This document shows, in pieces, positions 52,443 through 62,219 of a stretch of DNA of 64,000 nucleotides (positions are counted from its first letter, which is position 1; the number at the start of each line of letters is the position of its first letter). The stretch spans positions 34,250-98,249 of the forward strand of contig CAIKND010000095.1 in the NCBI GenBank assembly GCA_903828675.1, in the 5' to 3' direction. The position numbers and the translations under genes are program-made. The notes beneath the pieces are model-generated. The model did not search any database. It worked only from the letters and a program-made list of their open reading frames with translations, and was not told the DNA's origin. Source of the DNA: an uncultured Acidobacteriaceae bacterium. GTDB taxonomy: Bacteria; Acidobacteriota; Terriglobia; Terriglobales; Acidobacteriaceae.

Positions 52443-53368
52443 GGCTTCCTCATGGGCGAGAGCGCGAGCAGACCCGCCGCCACCTGAGCCGCATCCGAAC
52501 CGCGTCCCACTGGCACATAAACCGCAACAACCAAAGTCGGCGCCTGTGCCGGCGCGAGTCCAACAAACCAGCCGTGCGTCACGCCGCCGCCTTCCGCGAC
52601 CGCAGTGCCTGTTTTTCCTGAAACCGGCACACCGCCCAGCGATGCCGCGCCCGCCATGCCGAAGCTGGCTGAGTCCGCCAGCCCTGCACCCACAACCTTC
52701 GCCGCCGGAGTCTCCGGATGCGCCTTCAATTCAATCGCCAGCGAACGGTAAGCCTCCGCCAACTCCGGCAGCGTAATCCGAATTCCCTCCACGCCCAACG
52801 CCGCAAGCTGATTCTGTACTCGCGTCTGAGGCTCGCGAAAATCCGCCACGCTCTCTTCATTTGCCAGCCCCGTGGCCGCCAGCAATCCCCTCCCACTGAG
52901 CGCTCTGTGCAACTCTCCTGGCGTAAACCCTCCGGCCAACTCCGCAAAGTACGAGTTGCAGGACCAGGTAAGCGCCTGCTCCGCATCCATGGGGTCCGCC
53001 GCCGGGTGTGCACAATTGAGCTGGTGAGTGCCAATCCGCATTTGCCTTCCGCACGCAACCCTGTGTTCCGGATTCCACCGCCCGAGCCGCAGAGCGTAGT
53101 AGAGGATCAGCGGTTTCAGCGTCGAGCCCGGAGTCGCGAGCGTGCGGCCAGCCTCAGCCAGACGGGCAGAGGCGAGCAAGCGTCCGCTGCCTATATCCAG
53201 CACCAGAATGCGTGCGTCCGGAGCCTTGGCGGCGACGTGTTCGACCGCGCTCCGCCAACTCGCGGCGGCGCTCGTTCCGCCATCGTCTGCGTAATGGGCC
53301 TGCGCCGGCAGAGTCCTTCCAGCAGTCGCAAGCAAAGCCAGCGTGACAATCAACACCGCTCGTGGCAT
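52439..53368 (-). CDS. Transpeptidase-only penicillin-binding protein
   Basis: A 309-residue serine transpeptidase/PBP-type protein with signal peptide (RAVLIVTLALLATAGRTLPA). The active-site motifs are STLK (S82, K85), SCN (S136, N138) and KTGT (252-255), in the right order and spacing; no glycosyltransferase or dimerisation domain is present, so it is far shorter than class A/B PBPs. The ATG at 53368 is preferred over TTG 53401 as it gives a normal signal peptide. It could cross-link or edit peptidoglycan together with the SpoIID protein. Confidence 0.84.
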   Translation of the reverse strand: MPRAVLIVTLALLATAGRTLPAQAHYADDGGTSAAASWRSAVEHVAAKAPDARILVLDIGSGRLLASARLAEAGRTLATPGSTLKPLILYYALRLGRWNPEHRVACGRQMRIGTHQLNCAHPAADPMDAEQALTWSCNSYFAELAGGFTPGELHRALSGRGLLAATGLANEESVADFREPQTRVQNQLAALGVEGIRITLPELAEAYRSLAIELKAHPETPAAKVVGAGLADSASFGMAGAASLGGVPVSGKTGTAVAEGGGVTHGWFVGLAPAQAPTLVVAVYVPVGRGSDAAQVAAGLLALSPMRKP

Positions 53369-53579
53369 CCGTGGAATCACGCTTGGGAACCCTCTTGACA
53401 ACCATCAGCTTTGAAACAGTGCGGCACATTCGACGCCTGCTTGAATCCTCACGCTATCTTATAACTCGGAACTCAGCACTCTCCCGCAGGATCTACTCAC
53501 GCCCATCAGTTAGAGATAAAGACCCTCAGGAGCGATATAATTCATCCGGCCTCGCACCGGAACAGGAGATCTACTCCAC

Positions 53580-55466
53580 ATGTCATGCCGCATCACTCTT
53601 CGCGCCTCATTGACTCTCGTCGCACTGTCAGCCGCAGCCCTCGCTCATGCGCAGAGCCCCGCGCCCAACCTGCTTGCAAACGAGACACCCTCGATACGCG
53701 TCGCCTTCGACGCGCGCCAGCCGGGACTCAGCGCCCTCAGCGTTGACTCGCTCCAGCACAGCAGTTTCCGCGCCAGTCCCATCGTGGATGCAGGCCGTTC
53801 GCCCGATCAATACACGGTAAGCGTGCGCGACGGTTGGATAAGCTACGCCCTCAGCACCGATCCCGGGCACCCGGTTTGGGAGATGCGCTGCGACGCCAAT
53901 ACGCTGCGGATGCGCAGCTTCTTCCGCTCCAGCGCGGCCTCGCGCGACCTGACTCTAAAATTCGATCCCAACGTGGCGCACGCAACTTTGCTTGGCCACG
54001 TAACGCCCAAGGGCGATGTCGCATTGCCGGCTGTCCTGCATCTGCCCGGCATGGGCTCCCTGCGCATCTTTGCCGCCGGGGACAGTGCCGCCGCGCTGCA
54101 CTACGATGCCCGTCGCGACCCCGTCGCCTTTGTCACCGTCACTTTCCCAGCCGCGACCGCAGCGCACAGGTCGCTTGACTACACGCTTGAAACCGCCGCC
54201 ATCTACCCAGCGATTCCCGGCATGCTTGCCAACGATGCCCGCTTTGACGGCTTCCGTCGCGATTTCCTCGATGTATTCCAGCAGCACGCCGAACTGCATG
54301 TTCTCGCCAACCATGCGGCCAGCGACCCTTGCGCCTTCACTGTTTATGAATACGCCGACATGGCGCGCTACACGCCGGAGTTGGTTAAGGGGCTCACCGC
54401 GCTCGACCTGGTTCGCGACACTCTCGACCGTTATCTCGGCGGCTTTCTCGCCTACGGCATGCCCGGTTACAAAATGTTCGACGCGCCTGCCGCCTCCTCC
54501 GATTCCACCGGGCCTTATGTCTTCCTCGATGTCTATCCCTCGCTGCTGATCTCGGCCTACGACTACGTGGACGGCGCCCACGACGAGCATTGGCTGCGCC
54601 AAAACTACAAGGGCCTGCGCAAGTGGGCCGACAGCATGACCGTCGGGAACGCCGACGGCAGCCCGTTGCTCGAATACCCGGTCAGTGGCAACTCCGGCAC
54701 CTGGCCCGAAAAGATCGCCGTGCGTCCGTCCAACTGGTGGGACACCATCGGATTCGGCCATCAGGACGCGTATGCCAACGCGCTTGCCTATCGCGCGCTG
54801 CGCAGCATGGCCGCACTCGCCGATCGCGTTGGAGAAACGGCCGATGCCAAAAAATATCGCCAGCGCGCCCAGCAGATTCATGAAGCTTACGCCCCCGCAT
54901 TCCTCGATCCATCCGCCGGAGTTCTGGCCGGCTGGAGAAGCGCCGACGGACAGCGGCACAACTATTACTTCCCCTTCGTCAATGGCATCGCGGTGCGCTA
55001 CGGACTTATCAATGGAGAGCAGGCGCGGCAGGCTATGGACAAGATCCTGCTCAAAATGGACAGCGTGGGCTACCGCAACTTCACGCTTGGCCTTCCCGGC
55101 AATCTCGTCCCCATCCGCCGCGCCGACTATGTCGATCTCGACCCGCGCTTTGGCGGTCCGGTAAAAGAGGACGGCAGCGATGGCTTTGAGAAGTATGAAA
55201 ACGGCGGCGCCACAGCCTGTTTCGCATACTTCACCATGGCCGCTCTCTACCAACTCGGCGAAAAGGACCAGGCCGACAAAATGCTTATGCCCATGCTCGA
55301 GGCGTTCGAGCGGCAGGGCTTTTCAGGCCGCGCAGCCAACGGCCTCACCAACGATTGGAAAGACTGGCAAGGCGGCGCGCATGGCTACGAGGGTTTTCTC
55401 GTGGACAACTACTACGCCCTGCTTGCGGTTCTTGACCGCGCCAGCATGATGGAGAAGATGCCCTGA
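53580..55466 (+). CDS. Secreted six-hairpin glycoside hydrolase (alpha-L-rhamnosidase-like)
   Basis: A 628-residue exported enzyme: signal peptide residues 1-24 (LRASLTLVALSAAALAHA), N-terminal beta-sandwich to about residue 215, then an alpha/alpha six-hairpin domain with phrases YVFLDVYPSLLISAYDYVDG, SGNSGTWPEKIAVRPSNWWDTIGFGHQDAYANALAYRAL split over helices, and YEGFLVDNYYALLAVLD at the end. This fold is shared by GH78, GH63 and related families. Which sugar it releases is unknown. CAGGAGA precedes the ATG. It opens the carbohydrate locus. Confidence 0.72.
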   Translation: MSCRITLRASLTLVALSAAALAHAQSPAPNLLANETPSIRVAFDARQPGLSALSVDSLQHSSFRASPIVDAGRSPDQYTVSVRDGWISYALSTDPGHPVWEMRCDANTLRMRSFFRSSAASRDLTLKFDPNVAHATLLGHVTPKGDVALPAVLHLPGMGSLRIFAAGDSAAALHYDARRDPVAFVTVTFPAATAAHRSLDYTLETAAIYPAIPGMLANDARFDGFRRDFLDVFQQHAELHVLANHAASDPCAFTVYEYADMARYTPELVKGLTALDLVRDTLDRYLGGFLAYGMPGYKMFDAPAASSDSTGPYVFLDVYPSLLISAYDYVDGAHDEHWLRQNYKGLRKWADSMTVGNADGSPLLEYPVSGNSGTWPEKIAVRPSNWWDTIGFGHQDAYANALAYRALRSMAALADRVGETADAKKYRQRAQQIHEAYAPAFLDPSAGVLAGWRSADGQRHNYYFPFVNGIAVRYGLINGEQARQAMDKILLKMDSVGYRNFTLGLPGNLVPIRRADYVDLDPRFGGPVKEDGSDGFEKYENGGATACFAYFTMAALYQLGEKDQADKMLMPMLEAFERQGFSGRAANGLTNDWKDWQGGAHGYEGFLVDNYYALLAVLDRASMMEKMP

Positions 55467-55480
55467 GCCGCTGACGAAAA

Positions 55481-55930
55481 TTACTTCTTCGCGGCCATGT
55501 CCTTGTTCGGGCTCCAGTTGATCACGTGATAGGTTGCCGGCGTCGTTCCAATATTCCGGAACCCGTGCAGGCTGTTCGATGCGTTGAAAACCACCGAACC
55601 CGGACCCACCTTCACCCACTTGCCATCGGACAGTGTCTCGCACTCGCCCTCGCGCAGAATGATCAGTTCCTCATTCACGTGCCTGTGCGGTGGATGCGAT
55701 TCGAGCCCTGGATTCAGCGTCGTTATGTGCATCTCCAACTCGTCCACTGTCGCCGTGGGCGTCTTGCAGAGCGACCTCACTTCGCCCTTCTCCGTTTTCA
55801 CCGCCTTCATCTCGTCCCAATGAAACACCGTTGGCCCAAGAACTTTCTTCTCGTCGGCAGCCGCGGCAAAAGCACTCAGACCGCTCGGCATCGCCAGCAA
55901 CCCAACCAGAGCATCGCGTCTCGAAATCAT
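55481..55930 (-). CDS. Exported single-cupin protein
   Basis: A 149-residue cupin_2 protein with a Tat-like N-terminus (SRRDALVGLLAMPSGLSAFAAA). The metal-binding core is HPPHRHVNEELIILREGECE (His/His/Glu) and LHGFRNIG (second motif). Small exported cupins of this sort are common beside Gfo/Idh/MocA oxidoreductases; they may bind or isomerise sugars. It faces the glycosidase gene and lies 12 bases downstream of an oxidoreductase stop, so it is probably co-transcribed with 55943-57325. Confidence 0.8.
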   Translation of the reverse strand: MISRRDALVGLLAMPSGLSAFAAAADEKKVLGPTVFHWDEMKAVKTEKGEVRSLCKTPTATVDELEMHITTLNPGLESHPPHRHVNEELIILREGECETLSDGKWVKVGPGSVVFNASNSLHGFRNIGTTPATYHVINWSPNKDMAAKK

Positions 55931-55942
55931 GATTCCCTTTCT

Positions 55943-57325
55943 CTACGAAAACAAATAGGGTGCGCGCTGCGGGCGATGCAGCATGCTGTTGGCCTCGTCG
56001 TCATTCTTGAAGCGCTCCAGCACCGGATCCCAGTAAAGCTTGCGCTTCAGTACCATCGCCAAATCGTGAAGCAGGCAACTCGAGCACGCCCGATGCCCCA
56101 TCTCCACCGGCGATATCGGCTCTTTGCGGCTGATGATGCAGTCCAGCCAATTGCCGTGCTGTTCCTTGCTCTCATACAGATGAATCTCGTCCGGCCCAAT
56201 CACGCTCTTGATAATCTTCGGATCGCTTGATGCCAGCGCCGTCGTATCATTCAGCCTCGCCAGCGGATCGCTCTTCGTGACCTGCTCATTGCCGCGCGAA
56301 ACAAAGATCCAACCCTTCGATCCGTAGAATTTGATCCCGTTCGTGTAGTCGCCGCTCACGCTCATCTGCACGCCGTTTGCATACAGCGCCTCAGTCTTGA
56401 ACGGTCCATGCACGTCCCACAGTCCTTGATTCGGAAACTCCGCATGGCCCCAAATTTCCACCGGGCCCGTGTATTCCGTATTCATGCCCCAGTGCGCGCT
56501 GTCGATGTGATGCGCTCCCCAGCCGGTAATCATGCCGGCGCCAAACTGCCTGCAGCGCAGCCATCCCGGCCGGTCGTATCCCGTCTGCGGATGCACGCGG
56601 TCCACAGTGTAATAAACATACGGCGTCTCGCCCAGCCACATCTCGTAGTTGAACCAGTCGGGCGCAGTTGAAGGCGTTTTGTCGCCGCCCGCCGGGTCGC
56701 CCGGCAAGCCCACTTCCACGCGCTGCAAATCGCCGATGCGCCCATTGCGCACCAATTCTGCCGCGTAGCGGAACTGGACCGTCGAACGCTGCTGGCTGCC
56801 AACCTGCAAAATCCGTCCCGAAGCCTGCACCGCATTGCTAAGCGCGCGGCCCTCGGCGATCGTCAGCGACGCCGGCTTCTGCAAATACACATCCTTGCCT
56901 GCCCGCACCGCGTCCACGCCAATTAGCGAGTGCCAGTGGTCCGGCGTACTCACTACGACCGCATCGATATCCTTGTTCGCCAGCAACTCGTGATAATTCG
57001 CATAGCCGGTCACGCCATCGTAGGCACTGCCCGTCTTCTTCGCGTAGTAGTCGTTGACAAATTTCTTGCCGTCTTCCACGCGATGCGCATCCAGATCGCA
57101 AACTGCCATGATCTTTGCGCGATCGTACTGCAGTATCGAGGGCATGTCGTGAACCCGCGAGATGCGCCCCACGCCGATCGCGCCAACGTTGATGCGCTTG
57201 CTCGGCGCATACTGTCCCAGCACAATCGAGGGCACAATCGTCGGAAACCCAATCGCCGCCGCCGCGCCCAGCCCGGTCTTCAAAAACCCGCGTCGCGAAA
57301 CCTTACTCTTCTGCACGTTGCCCAT
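55943..57325 (-). CDS. Tat-exported Gfo/Idh/MocA-family oxidoreductase 1
   Basis: A 460-residue NAD(P)-dependent oxidoreductase. The twin-arginine signal SRRGFLKTGLGAAAA lies at residues of about 10-24, followed by the Rossmann domain (INVGAIGVGRI) with the family motif as LQKPAS (EKP-like) and a C-terminal domain. Exported members bind NAD(P) tightly before transport. A candidate substrate is a sugar or sugar acid released by the neighbouring glycosidase. ATG 57325 is preferred over 57337 because GGAGA lies just upstream. Confidence 0.87.
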   Translation of the reverse strand: MGNVQKSKVSRRGFLKTGLGAAAAIGFPTIVPSIVLGQYAPSKRINVGAIGVGRISRVHDMPSILQYDRAKIMAVCDLDAHRVEDGKKFVNDYYAKKTGSAYDGVTGYANYHELLANKDIDAVVVSTPDHWHSLIGVDAVRAGKDVYLQKPASLTIAEGRALSNAVQASGRILQVGSQQRSTVQFRYAAELVRNGRIGDLQRVEVGLPGDPAGGDKTPSTAPDWFNYEMWLGETPYVYYTVDRVHPQTGYDRPGWLRCRQFGAGMITGWGAHHIDSAHWGMNTEYTGPVEIWGHAEFPNQGLWDVHGPFKTEALYANGVQMSVSGDYTNGIKFYGSKGWIFVSRGNEQVTKSDPLARLNDTTALASSDPKIIKSVIGPDEIHLYESKEQHGNWLDCIISRKEPISPVEMGHRACSSCLLHDLAMVLKRKLYWDPVLERFKNDDEANSMLHRPQRAPYLFS

Positions 57326-57357
57326 GATGTTCTCCATACGTCATCGATAAGGCCCCG

Positions 57358-57399
57358 TGCCCCATCCTTTCGCCTTGCTACTGGCGAAAGGATGGGGCA
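57358..57399. repeat. Palindromic repeat family, copy 4 (perfect 17-bp stem)
   Basis: TGCCCCATCCTTTCGCC (57358-57374) pairs perfectly with GGCGAAAGGATGGGGCA (57383-57399) around an eight-base loop. The ATGGGGCA ending is shared with the copies at 534, 4261 and 11153. It lies between two same-strand oxidoreductase genes. Confidence 0.7.
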
Positions 57400-57419
57400 A
57401 CGGAATCTACACCGACTCC

Positions 57420-58616
57420 CTAATCCTTCAGCGTCACAAACTTCGCATTCTTCTGCGCCTTGATCACCAGCTCCGCCGCCAGCAGGCATTGCTCCTGATC
57501 CTGCGCAACATGCGTGCGATTCACAATGTCCGTAACAAACTGCGGCCCAAACGGCAGCGGCATATTGTTGCAGTCGATGTAGCGCGCCTGATTCTTGTCC
57601 ACGATGAACAGGTTGTTGCCCTGGTGGCTCACGGTCACATTCGTATACTTGCGCACTTCGATGTAGCCATCGGTCCCCAGAATGAACAGCCGTCCATCAC
57701 CCCACGTCCCCAGTCCATCCGGCGTAAACCAATCCAGCTTCACATAGCCCAGGCCCCGGTCTCCGCGCAGCATCATGTCGCCGAAATCCTGAAACCGCGG
57801 ATGTTCCGGATGCCGCACGTTGGCAATTTGCGACGCCACAACCTCTGCCTGCTTCGATCCCGTGTAGTACAGGAACTGATCCACCTGGTGCGAGCCAATA
57901 TCACACAGAATGCCGCCGTACTGGTCTGGGTTCCAGAACCAATCAGGCCGTCCACCTGCGCCGCCGGCCACGCCGCCCTTTTGGAAAATCTGATGCGGCG
58001 CAATGTTGATCGTCTGAATCACCTTGCCGATCGCGCCCTGCTGAATCAGAACTCCCGCGTAGACCGCCGCTTTCACTTCCAACCGCTCGCTGTACATGAT
58101 CCCGTAGATCCGCTTGGTCTCGGCAATCGTCTTGCGCACCTCGGCCAGTTGCTCCAGCGTGGTGATGCCGGGCTTGTCGGCCAAAAAGTCCTTGCCGTGC
58201 TTCATCACCTTCACTCCAAGCGGAGCGCGCTCGCTGGCAATCTGCGAACTCAGCACCAGTTGAATCGAGGTGTCGTTCAAAATCTCGTCCTGTGTCTTGA
58301 CGAACTTCACGTCTGGGAAGCGCTTCTTGAAACCGGCCAGTTTGTCTTCCTCGCCGCCCCAGATCGCCACCAGTTCGCCGCCGCCACGCTGGATCGCGCC
58401 CACCATTCCGTAAATATGGTCGTGGCTCATGCCGCATACCGCGAACTTGATGTGATTCTTGGGCGCCTCCTCGGCCTGCGCGGGCAGCACCGCATCTTCA
58501 ATCAAGCGGCCTTGGCCGCCCAGGGCCATCGCCCCCTCCGGCAACCCGGCCATCATGGCGACAGGCGCCATCAATCCTGCTTGCTTTAAAAAATTACGCC
58601 GGCCATTGGCAATCAT
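57420..58616 (-). CDS. Tat-exported Gfo/Idh/MocA-family oxidoreductase 2
   Basis: A 398-residue oxidoreductase with a Tat-type N-terminus (NGRRNFLKQAGLMAPVAMMAG), then the Rossmann domain (IKFAVCGMSHDHIYGMV) and the DKP motif (LADKPGITT) in place of EKP. The second domain contains GGILCDIGSHQVDQFLYYTG. A second metal- or sugar-handling role is unknown. The nearest ATG with the best Shine-Dalgarno (AAGGAGAG) is 58616; 58622 is an alternative. It is the last of the minus-strand group and diverges from the SDR gene. Confidence 0.86.
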   Translation of the reverse strand: MIANGRRNFLKQAGLMAPVAMMAGLPEGAMALGGQGRLIEDAVLPAQAEEAPKNHIKFAVCGMSHDHIYGMVGAIQRGGGELVAIWGGEEDKLAGFKKRFPDVKFVKTQDEILNDTSIQLVLSSQIASERAPLGVKVMKHGKDFLADKPGITTLEQLAEVRKTIAETKRIYGIMYSERLEVKAAVYAGVLIQQGAIGKVIQTINIAPHQIFQKGGVAGGAGGRPDWFWNPDQYGGILCDIGSHQVDQFLYYTGSKQAEVVASQIANVRHPEHPRFQDFGDMMLRGDRGLGYVKLDWFTPDGLGTWGDGRLFILGTDGYIEVRKYTNVTVSHQGNNLFIVDKNQARYIDCNNMPLPFGPQFVTDIVNRTHVAQDQEQCLLAAELVIKAQKNAKFVTLKD

Positions 58617-59027
58617 GTCCATCTCTCCTTCACACTCCAAAAGTGCATTCCCATCCGAGCGCAAACGCGCAATACCGGATCGTCAATAACGCCCAACTGG
58701 CAGACCCTCCGTCGAAGCGGAAGTTCGGTCAGAAAGCGGCTGAATCGCATTTACTGTTCGACGCGAATTTATTCTCCGCGACGAACTCATGTCAAGAATA
58801 CTCTCCTCTCCACAGGTTCATCTTCATGATTTTGAATGCTTTGAAAGGAGAAGGTCTTCGCGCATTGTGGACCGATCAGGGCGCTTCTCATCTCGCAGAA
58901 TTGCGCATGCTTCTCACCGTCGGCAGCGATGGCAGCACTCAAATACTTGTAATCATGCGCACCACTCGCTATTGTTATCTATGTATACTTTGCGACGCGA
59001 ATTAAATAGCAGCAGGAAACTTCACTC
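58617..59027. other. 411-base divergent gap with promoter candidates
   Basis: No gene is supported; the open frame 58643-59005 has no recognisable protein features. It holds a sigma-70-like promoter for the SDR gene (58947-58975) and two copies of GACGCGAATT at 58760-58769 and 58994-59003, possible operators. Confidence 0.4.
58947..58975 (+). promoter_or_regulatory. Candidate sigma-70 promoter for the SDR-mannonate dehydratase genes
   Basis: TTGTAA (58947-58952), 17-base spacer, TATTGT (58970-58975); four of six matches in each box. It is 52 bases upstream of the SDR start, with one GACGCGAATT box (58994-59003) just downstream. Confidence 0.3.
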
Positions 59028-59804
59028 ATGAGCCAAAGTTTATTCGATTTGAAATCCCGAGTCGCCGTCGTCATCGGCGGCACCACCGGACTCGGCCACG
59101 CCATCGCGATCGGCCTCGCGGAAGCCGGCGCCGACGTAGTGCCCAGTTCGCGCCGGCCTGCGCAGGTGGAGCAGGTAACCGCCGAAATCGAGGCCCTGGG
59201 CCGGCGCTCGCTCCGTGTCACCAGCGACGTGCTTAACCGCGCTTCCATCCAGGCCCTGCACGACGCTGTGCTCAAGGAGTTCGGCAAGGTCGACATCCTG
59301 GTAAACGCTGCTGGCATCACCAGCATGTCGCCCACTCTTGAAGCCGACGAAGCGGACTGGTCGCGTGTCATGGAGACCAACCTCACCGGCACGCTGCGCG
59401 CCTGCCAGATCTTCGGCGCGACCATGGTGCGCGCGGGTTACGGACGCATCATCAATATTGCTTCGCTCAGTTCGTTCGTAGCCTTCTCCCGAGTCGCCGC
59501 ATACTCGGCCAGCAAGGCCGCAGTGGCCTCGCTCACCAAGGTTCTCGCCGTCGAACTCGCCCAGAGCGGCGTAAACGTCAACGCCATTGCCCCCGGCATA
59601 TTTCCCACGCCGCTGAATGCATCCTTCATCCAAGGCACGCCTCGCGGCGAAGAACTCGCAATGCGCACTCCCATGCACCGCTTCGGCAAAGCGCGCGAAT
59701 TGGCCGGGACAGCGATCTTCCTTGCATCGGAAGCCGCCTCCTTTGTCACCGGAGAAGTGATCGCCGTCGATGGCGGCTTTCTCGCCAGCGGCGTCAATCA
59801 GTAG
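59028..59804 (+). CDS. SDR-family dehydrogenase (candidate sugar-acid oxidoreductase)
   Basis: A 258-residue classical SDR. The NAD(P) loop is VIGGTTGLGHA (the usual TGxxxGxG with Gly for Thr), the active site is YSASK after the NIAS segment, and the NAG-like motif is NAAGI. Downstream mannonate dehydratase suggests it reduces fructuronate or a like keto-acid (D-mannonate or gluconate 5-dehydrogenase type), but the SDR class does not define substrate. It is the first gene after the predicted promoter. Confidence 0.87.
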   Translation: MSQSLFDLKSRVAVVIGGTTGLGHAIAIGLAEAGADVVPSSRRPAQVEQVTAEIEALGRRSLRVTSDVLNRASIQALHDAVLKEFGKVDILVNAAGITSMSPTLEADEADWSRVMETNLTGTLRACQIFGATMVRAGYGRIINIASLSSFVAFSRVAAYSASKAAVASLTKVLAVELAQSGVNVNAIAPGIFPTPLNASFIQGTPRGEELAMRTPMHRFGKARELAGTAIFLASEAASFVTGEVIAVDGGFLASGVNQ

Positions 59805-59857
59805 CGCCGCACCGCAACCCCAATGCTTATCATTGAATCCCAGGAGCACTTGCCGGA

Positions 59858-61066
59858 ATGAAAATCACGAATGCGCACGTGAACATCACCTCGCCGGGAC
59901 GCAACTTCATCACCTTGAAGATTGAGACCGACGAAGGCATTTACGGGCTCGGAGACGGCACGCTCAACGGCCGCGAACTCGCCGTGGCCAGCTATCTCAC
60001 GGACCACGTGATTCCCTGCATCATCGGTCGCGATCCCTTTCAAACAGAGGACATCTGGCAGTATCTCTATCGCGGACCGTATTGGCGGCGTGGCCCGGTC
60101 ACCATGGCGGCCATCGGCGCCGTCGACATCGCTCTGTGGGACATCAAGGGCAAAGCACTCAACACGCCCGTCTACAATCTGCTCGGCGGCAAGAGCCGCG
60201 ATGGCGTACTCACCTATGCGCACGCCTTCGGAAAAGACATCGATCACGCCTTGGAAGACGTCGCGCTGCACAAGGAGATGGGCTACAAGGCCATCCGCGT
60301 CCAGAGCGGCGTCGCCGGCCTCGCTGCCACCTATGGAGTCGCAAAGCATGCGGGCCGCTACGAGCCGGCTGAGCGCGGCTTGCCATCAGAATACGAGTGG
60401 TCCACCGAGCCGTATCTGCGCCAGGTTCCCAAGCTGTTTGAGCGGGTTCGCGAAGTCTTCGGTGACGATCTGCATTTGCTCCACGACTGCCATCATCGCC
60501 TCACGCCCATTGAGGCCGCCCGGCTAGGCAAAGAGCTCGAGCCGTTCCACCTTTTTTGGATTGAAGATCCCAGCCCCGCCGAGCTGCAAGAGGGCTTCAA
60601 AGTCATTCGCGAACACACCACCACACCCATCGCCGTGGGCGAGGTGTTCAACTCCATCTGGGATGCGCACGACCTCATTCGCAATCAGTGGATCGACTAC
60701 ATCCGCATGACTATCGTGCATGGCGGCGGCCTTACACAAATGAAGAAGGTCGCGGATTTCGCCGAACTCTATCACGTGCGCACCGGTTGCCACGGCGCCA
60801 CCGACCTGTCGCCAATATGCATGGCTGCAGCGCTGCACTTCAACACCGCCATTCACAACTTCGGCATTCAGGAACACATGCCGCACACCGACGAAACCGA
60901 CGCGGTCTTTCCGCATCACTACACATTCAAGGATGGCCTGATGTATCCCGGTGATGCGCCCGGTCTCGGCGTCGATCTCGACGAAACCCTCGCCGCGAAG
61001 TACCCCTATCAGCGCGCCTATCTGCCCATCAACCGTAAACTCGATGGTACGCTCACAGACTGGTAG
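59858..61066 (+). CDS. ManD-type mannonate dehydratase (enolase superfamily)
   Basis: A 402-residue enolase-superfamily enzyme of the RspA/ManD group; characterised members dehydrate D-mannonate to 2-keto-3-deoxy-gluconate, though some relatives have only low activity. Metal ligands fit HDCHHRLTP and EDPSPAE, and a later His in IVHGGGLTQ. Length equals the group's usual 402. It follows the SDR by 54 bases with a shared direction. It would be a step in glucuronate breakdown. Confidence 0.88.
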   Translation: MKITNAHVNITSPGRNFITLKIETDEGIYGLGDGTLNGRELAVASYLTDHVIPCIIGRDPFQTEDIWQYLYRGPYWRRGPVTMAAIGAVDIALWDIKGKALNTPVYNLLGGKSRDGVLTYAHAFGKDIDHALEDVALHKEMGYKAIRVQSGVAGLAATYGVAKHAGRYEPAERGLPSEYEWSTEPYLRQVPKLFERVREVFGDDLHLLHDCHHRLTPIEAARLGKELEPFHLFWIEDPSPAELQEGFKVIREHTTTPIAVGEVFNSIWDAHDLIRNQWIDYIRMTIVHGGGLTQMKKVADFAELYHVRTGCHGATDLSPICMAAALHFNTAIHNFGIQEHMPHTDETDAVFPHHYTFKDGLMYPGDAPGLGVDLDETLAAKYPYQRAYLPINRKLDGTLTDW

Positions 61067-61125
61067 CAGTTCGAAGCCAACGCCCCAAAGGGAAGAACTG
61101 AATCAACCGCCGTATTCAAACAAGA

Positions 61126-62151
61126 CTAAAACACCACCGGCTCTAGCTGGACATTCTTCCCTTCGGCGCATGACTTATAGATACTCTTCACCAGTTGCAG
61201 CGCCTTATATCCTTCCACACCCGAGCACGACGGCGCTCTTCCCGCCCTGCATGCCTCGCCAAAATCCGCGAGTTGCCGTTCGAACGGGACAAGCGAGATA
61301 GCCATCGGATCGGAAGCTCCAGACTTCGCCTGCGATGAAATCGGCGCAGCCTCTCCGGAATCGTCCCGCACATCCCACACCGTAAGTTGATCTCCCGTCA
61401 CAATCGCCGACCCCTTCGTTCCATGAATCTCCACGCGCTCGGGATAGCCCGGCCACAACGCCGTCGCCGCCTGAATCACGCCTGTCGCGCCCGACGCATA
61501 ACGCATCACCGCGCACACGCAGTCCTCTGATTCAATCTTGTGCAAAGCCCCGAGCTGCCAGTATCCAAACACCTCGTCCACCGCGCCAATCAGATACAGC
61601 AGCACGTCGACCTGATGAATTGCCTGGCTGATCAGTGCGCCGCCGCCCTCGCCCGCCCAGCTCCCTTTCACGGGCCGCGCATAATATTCAGCAGAGCGAT
61701 ACCACTTCACGTACGCATCCGCCTGCAGAATTTTGCCCAGCCTGCTTGCAGCCAACGCTCGTTTCAAAAACAGAACCGAGTCATCGAAGCGATGTTGGCT
61801 TACTACGCCCAGTTGTATTCCCGCCTCTTGCGCCACCACGATCATCCGCGCGGCAGTCTCCAGATCAACAGCCATCGGCTTCTGCACCAGCACATGCTTT
61901 CCGTACTTCGCGCACAGCTCCACTGCCGCCAGCCGGTAGCCCGGAAACGTGCACACATCCACATAGTCCACTTGTGAATGGCGGCATAGTTCCTCCGGCG
62001 TAGTCACAAACTCGGCGCCCGTCGCGGCTGCAAACTTTACCCCGTGCGCGACTGTTCGATCTGTGCAAGCCACCACTGTGTAGCCAATATTCTTGTATGC
62101 CTGCGCATGTTTCCAGGCGATCGCGCCGGTGCCGATAATTCCAACGTTCAT
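61126..62151 (-). CDS. Gfo/Idh/MocA-family oxidoreductase 3 (cytosolic)
   Basis: A 341-residue NAD-dependent oxidoreductase without a signal peptide. Rossmann opening NVGIIGTGAIAWKHAQAY, motif VQKPMAVD in place of EKP, and the second-domain segment GGALISQAIHQVDVLLYLIG. It faces the mannonate dehydratase gene. Substrate is unknown; the context suggests a sugar or inositol-like polyol. Confidence 0.87.
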   Translation of the reverse strand: MNVGIIGTGAIAWKHAQAYKNIGYTVVACTDRTVAHGVKFAAATGAEFVTTPEELCRHSQVDYVDVCTFPGYRLAAVELCAKYGKHVLVQKPMAVDLETAARMIVVAQEAGIQLGVVSQHRFDDSVLFLKRALAASRLGKILQADAYVKWYRSAEYYARPVKGSWAGEGGGALISQAIHQVDVLLYLIGAVDEVFGYWQLGALHKIESEDCVCAVMRYASGATGVIQAATALWPGYPERVEIHGTKGSAIVTGDQLTVWDVRDDSGEAAPISSQAKSGASDPMAISLVPFERQLADFGEACRAGRAPSCSGVEGYKALQLVKSIYKSCAEGKNVQLEPVVF

Positions 62152-62207
62152 CGATTCTCCAACTTTCGAAAGGCTTCTTCTTCGTCAACCCATCATATAA
62201 AACACTT

Positions 62208-62219
62208 CGGGGTACCCCG
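62208..62219. promoter_or_regulatory. 12-bp palindrome upstream of the third Gfo/Idh/MocA gene
   Basis: CGGGGTACCCCG is a perfect 12-base palindrome located 57 bases upstream of the oxidoreductase start at 62151 and downstream of the ROK gene. It could be a regulator site; there is no direct evidence. Confidence 0.25.

Noticed and set aside
53955..55253. A 432-residue antisense frame under the glycosidase
   Set aside because: It is a shadow of the high-GC coding strand with no start signal or family likeness.
58643..59005. A 120-residue open frame in the divergent gap
   Set aside because: No Shine-Dalgarno or protein features, and it covers likely promoters.
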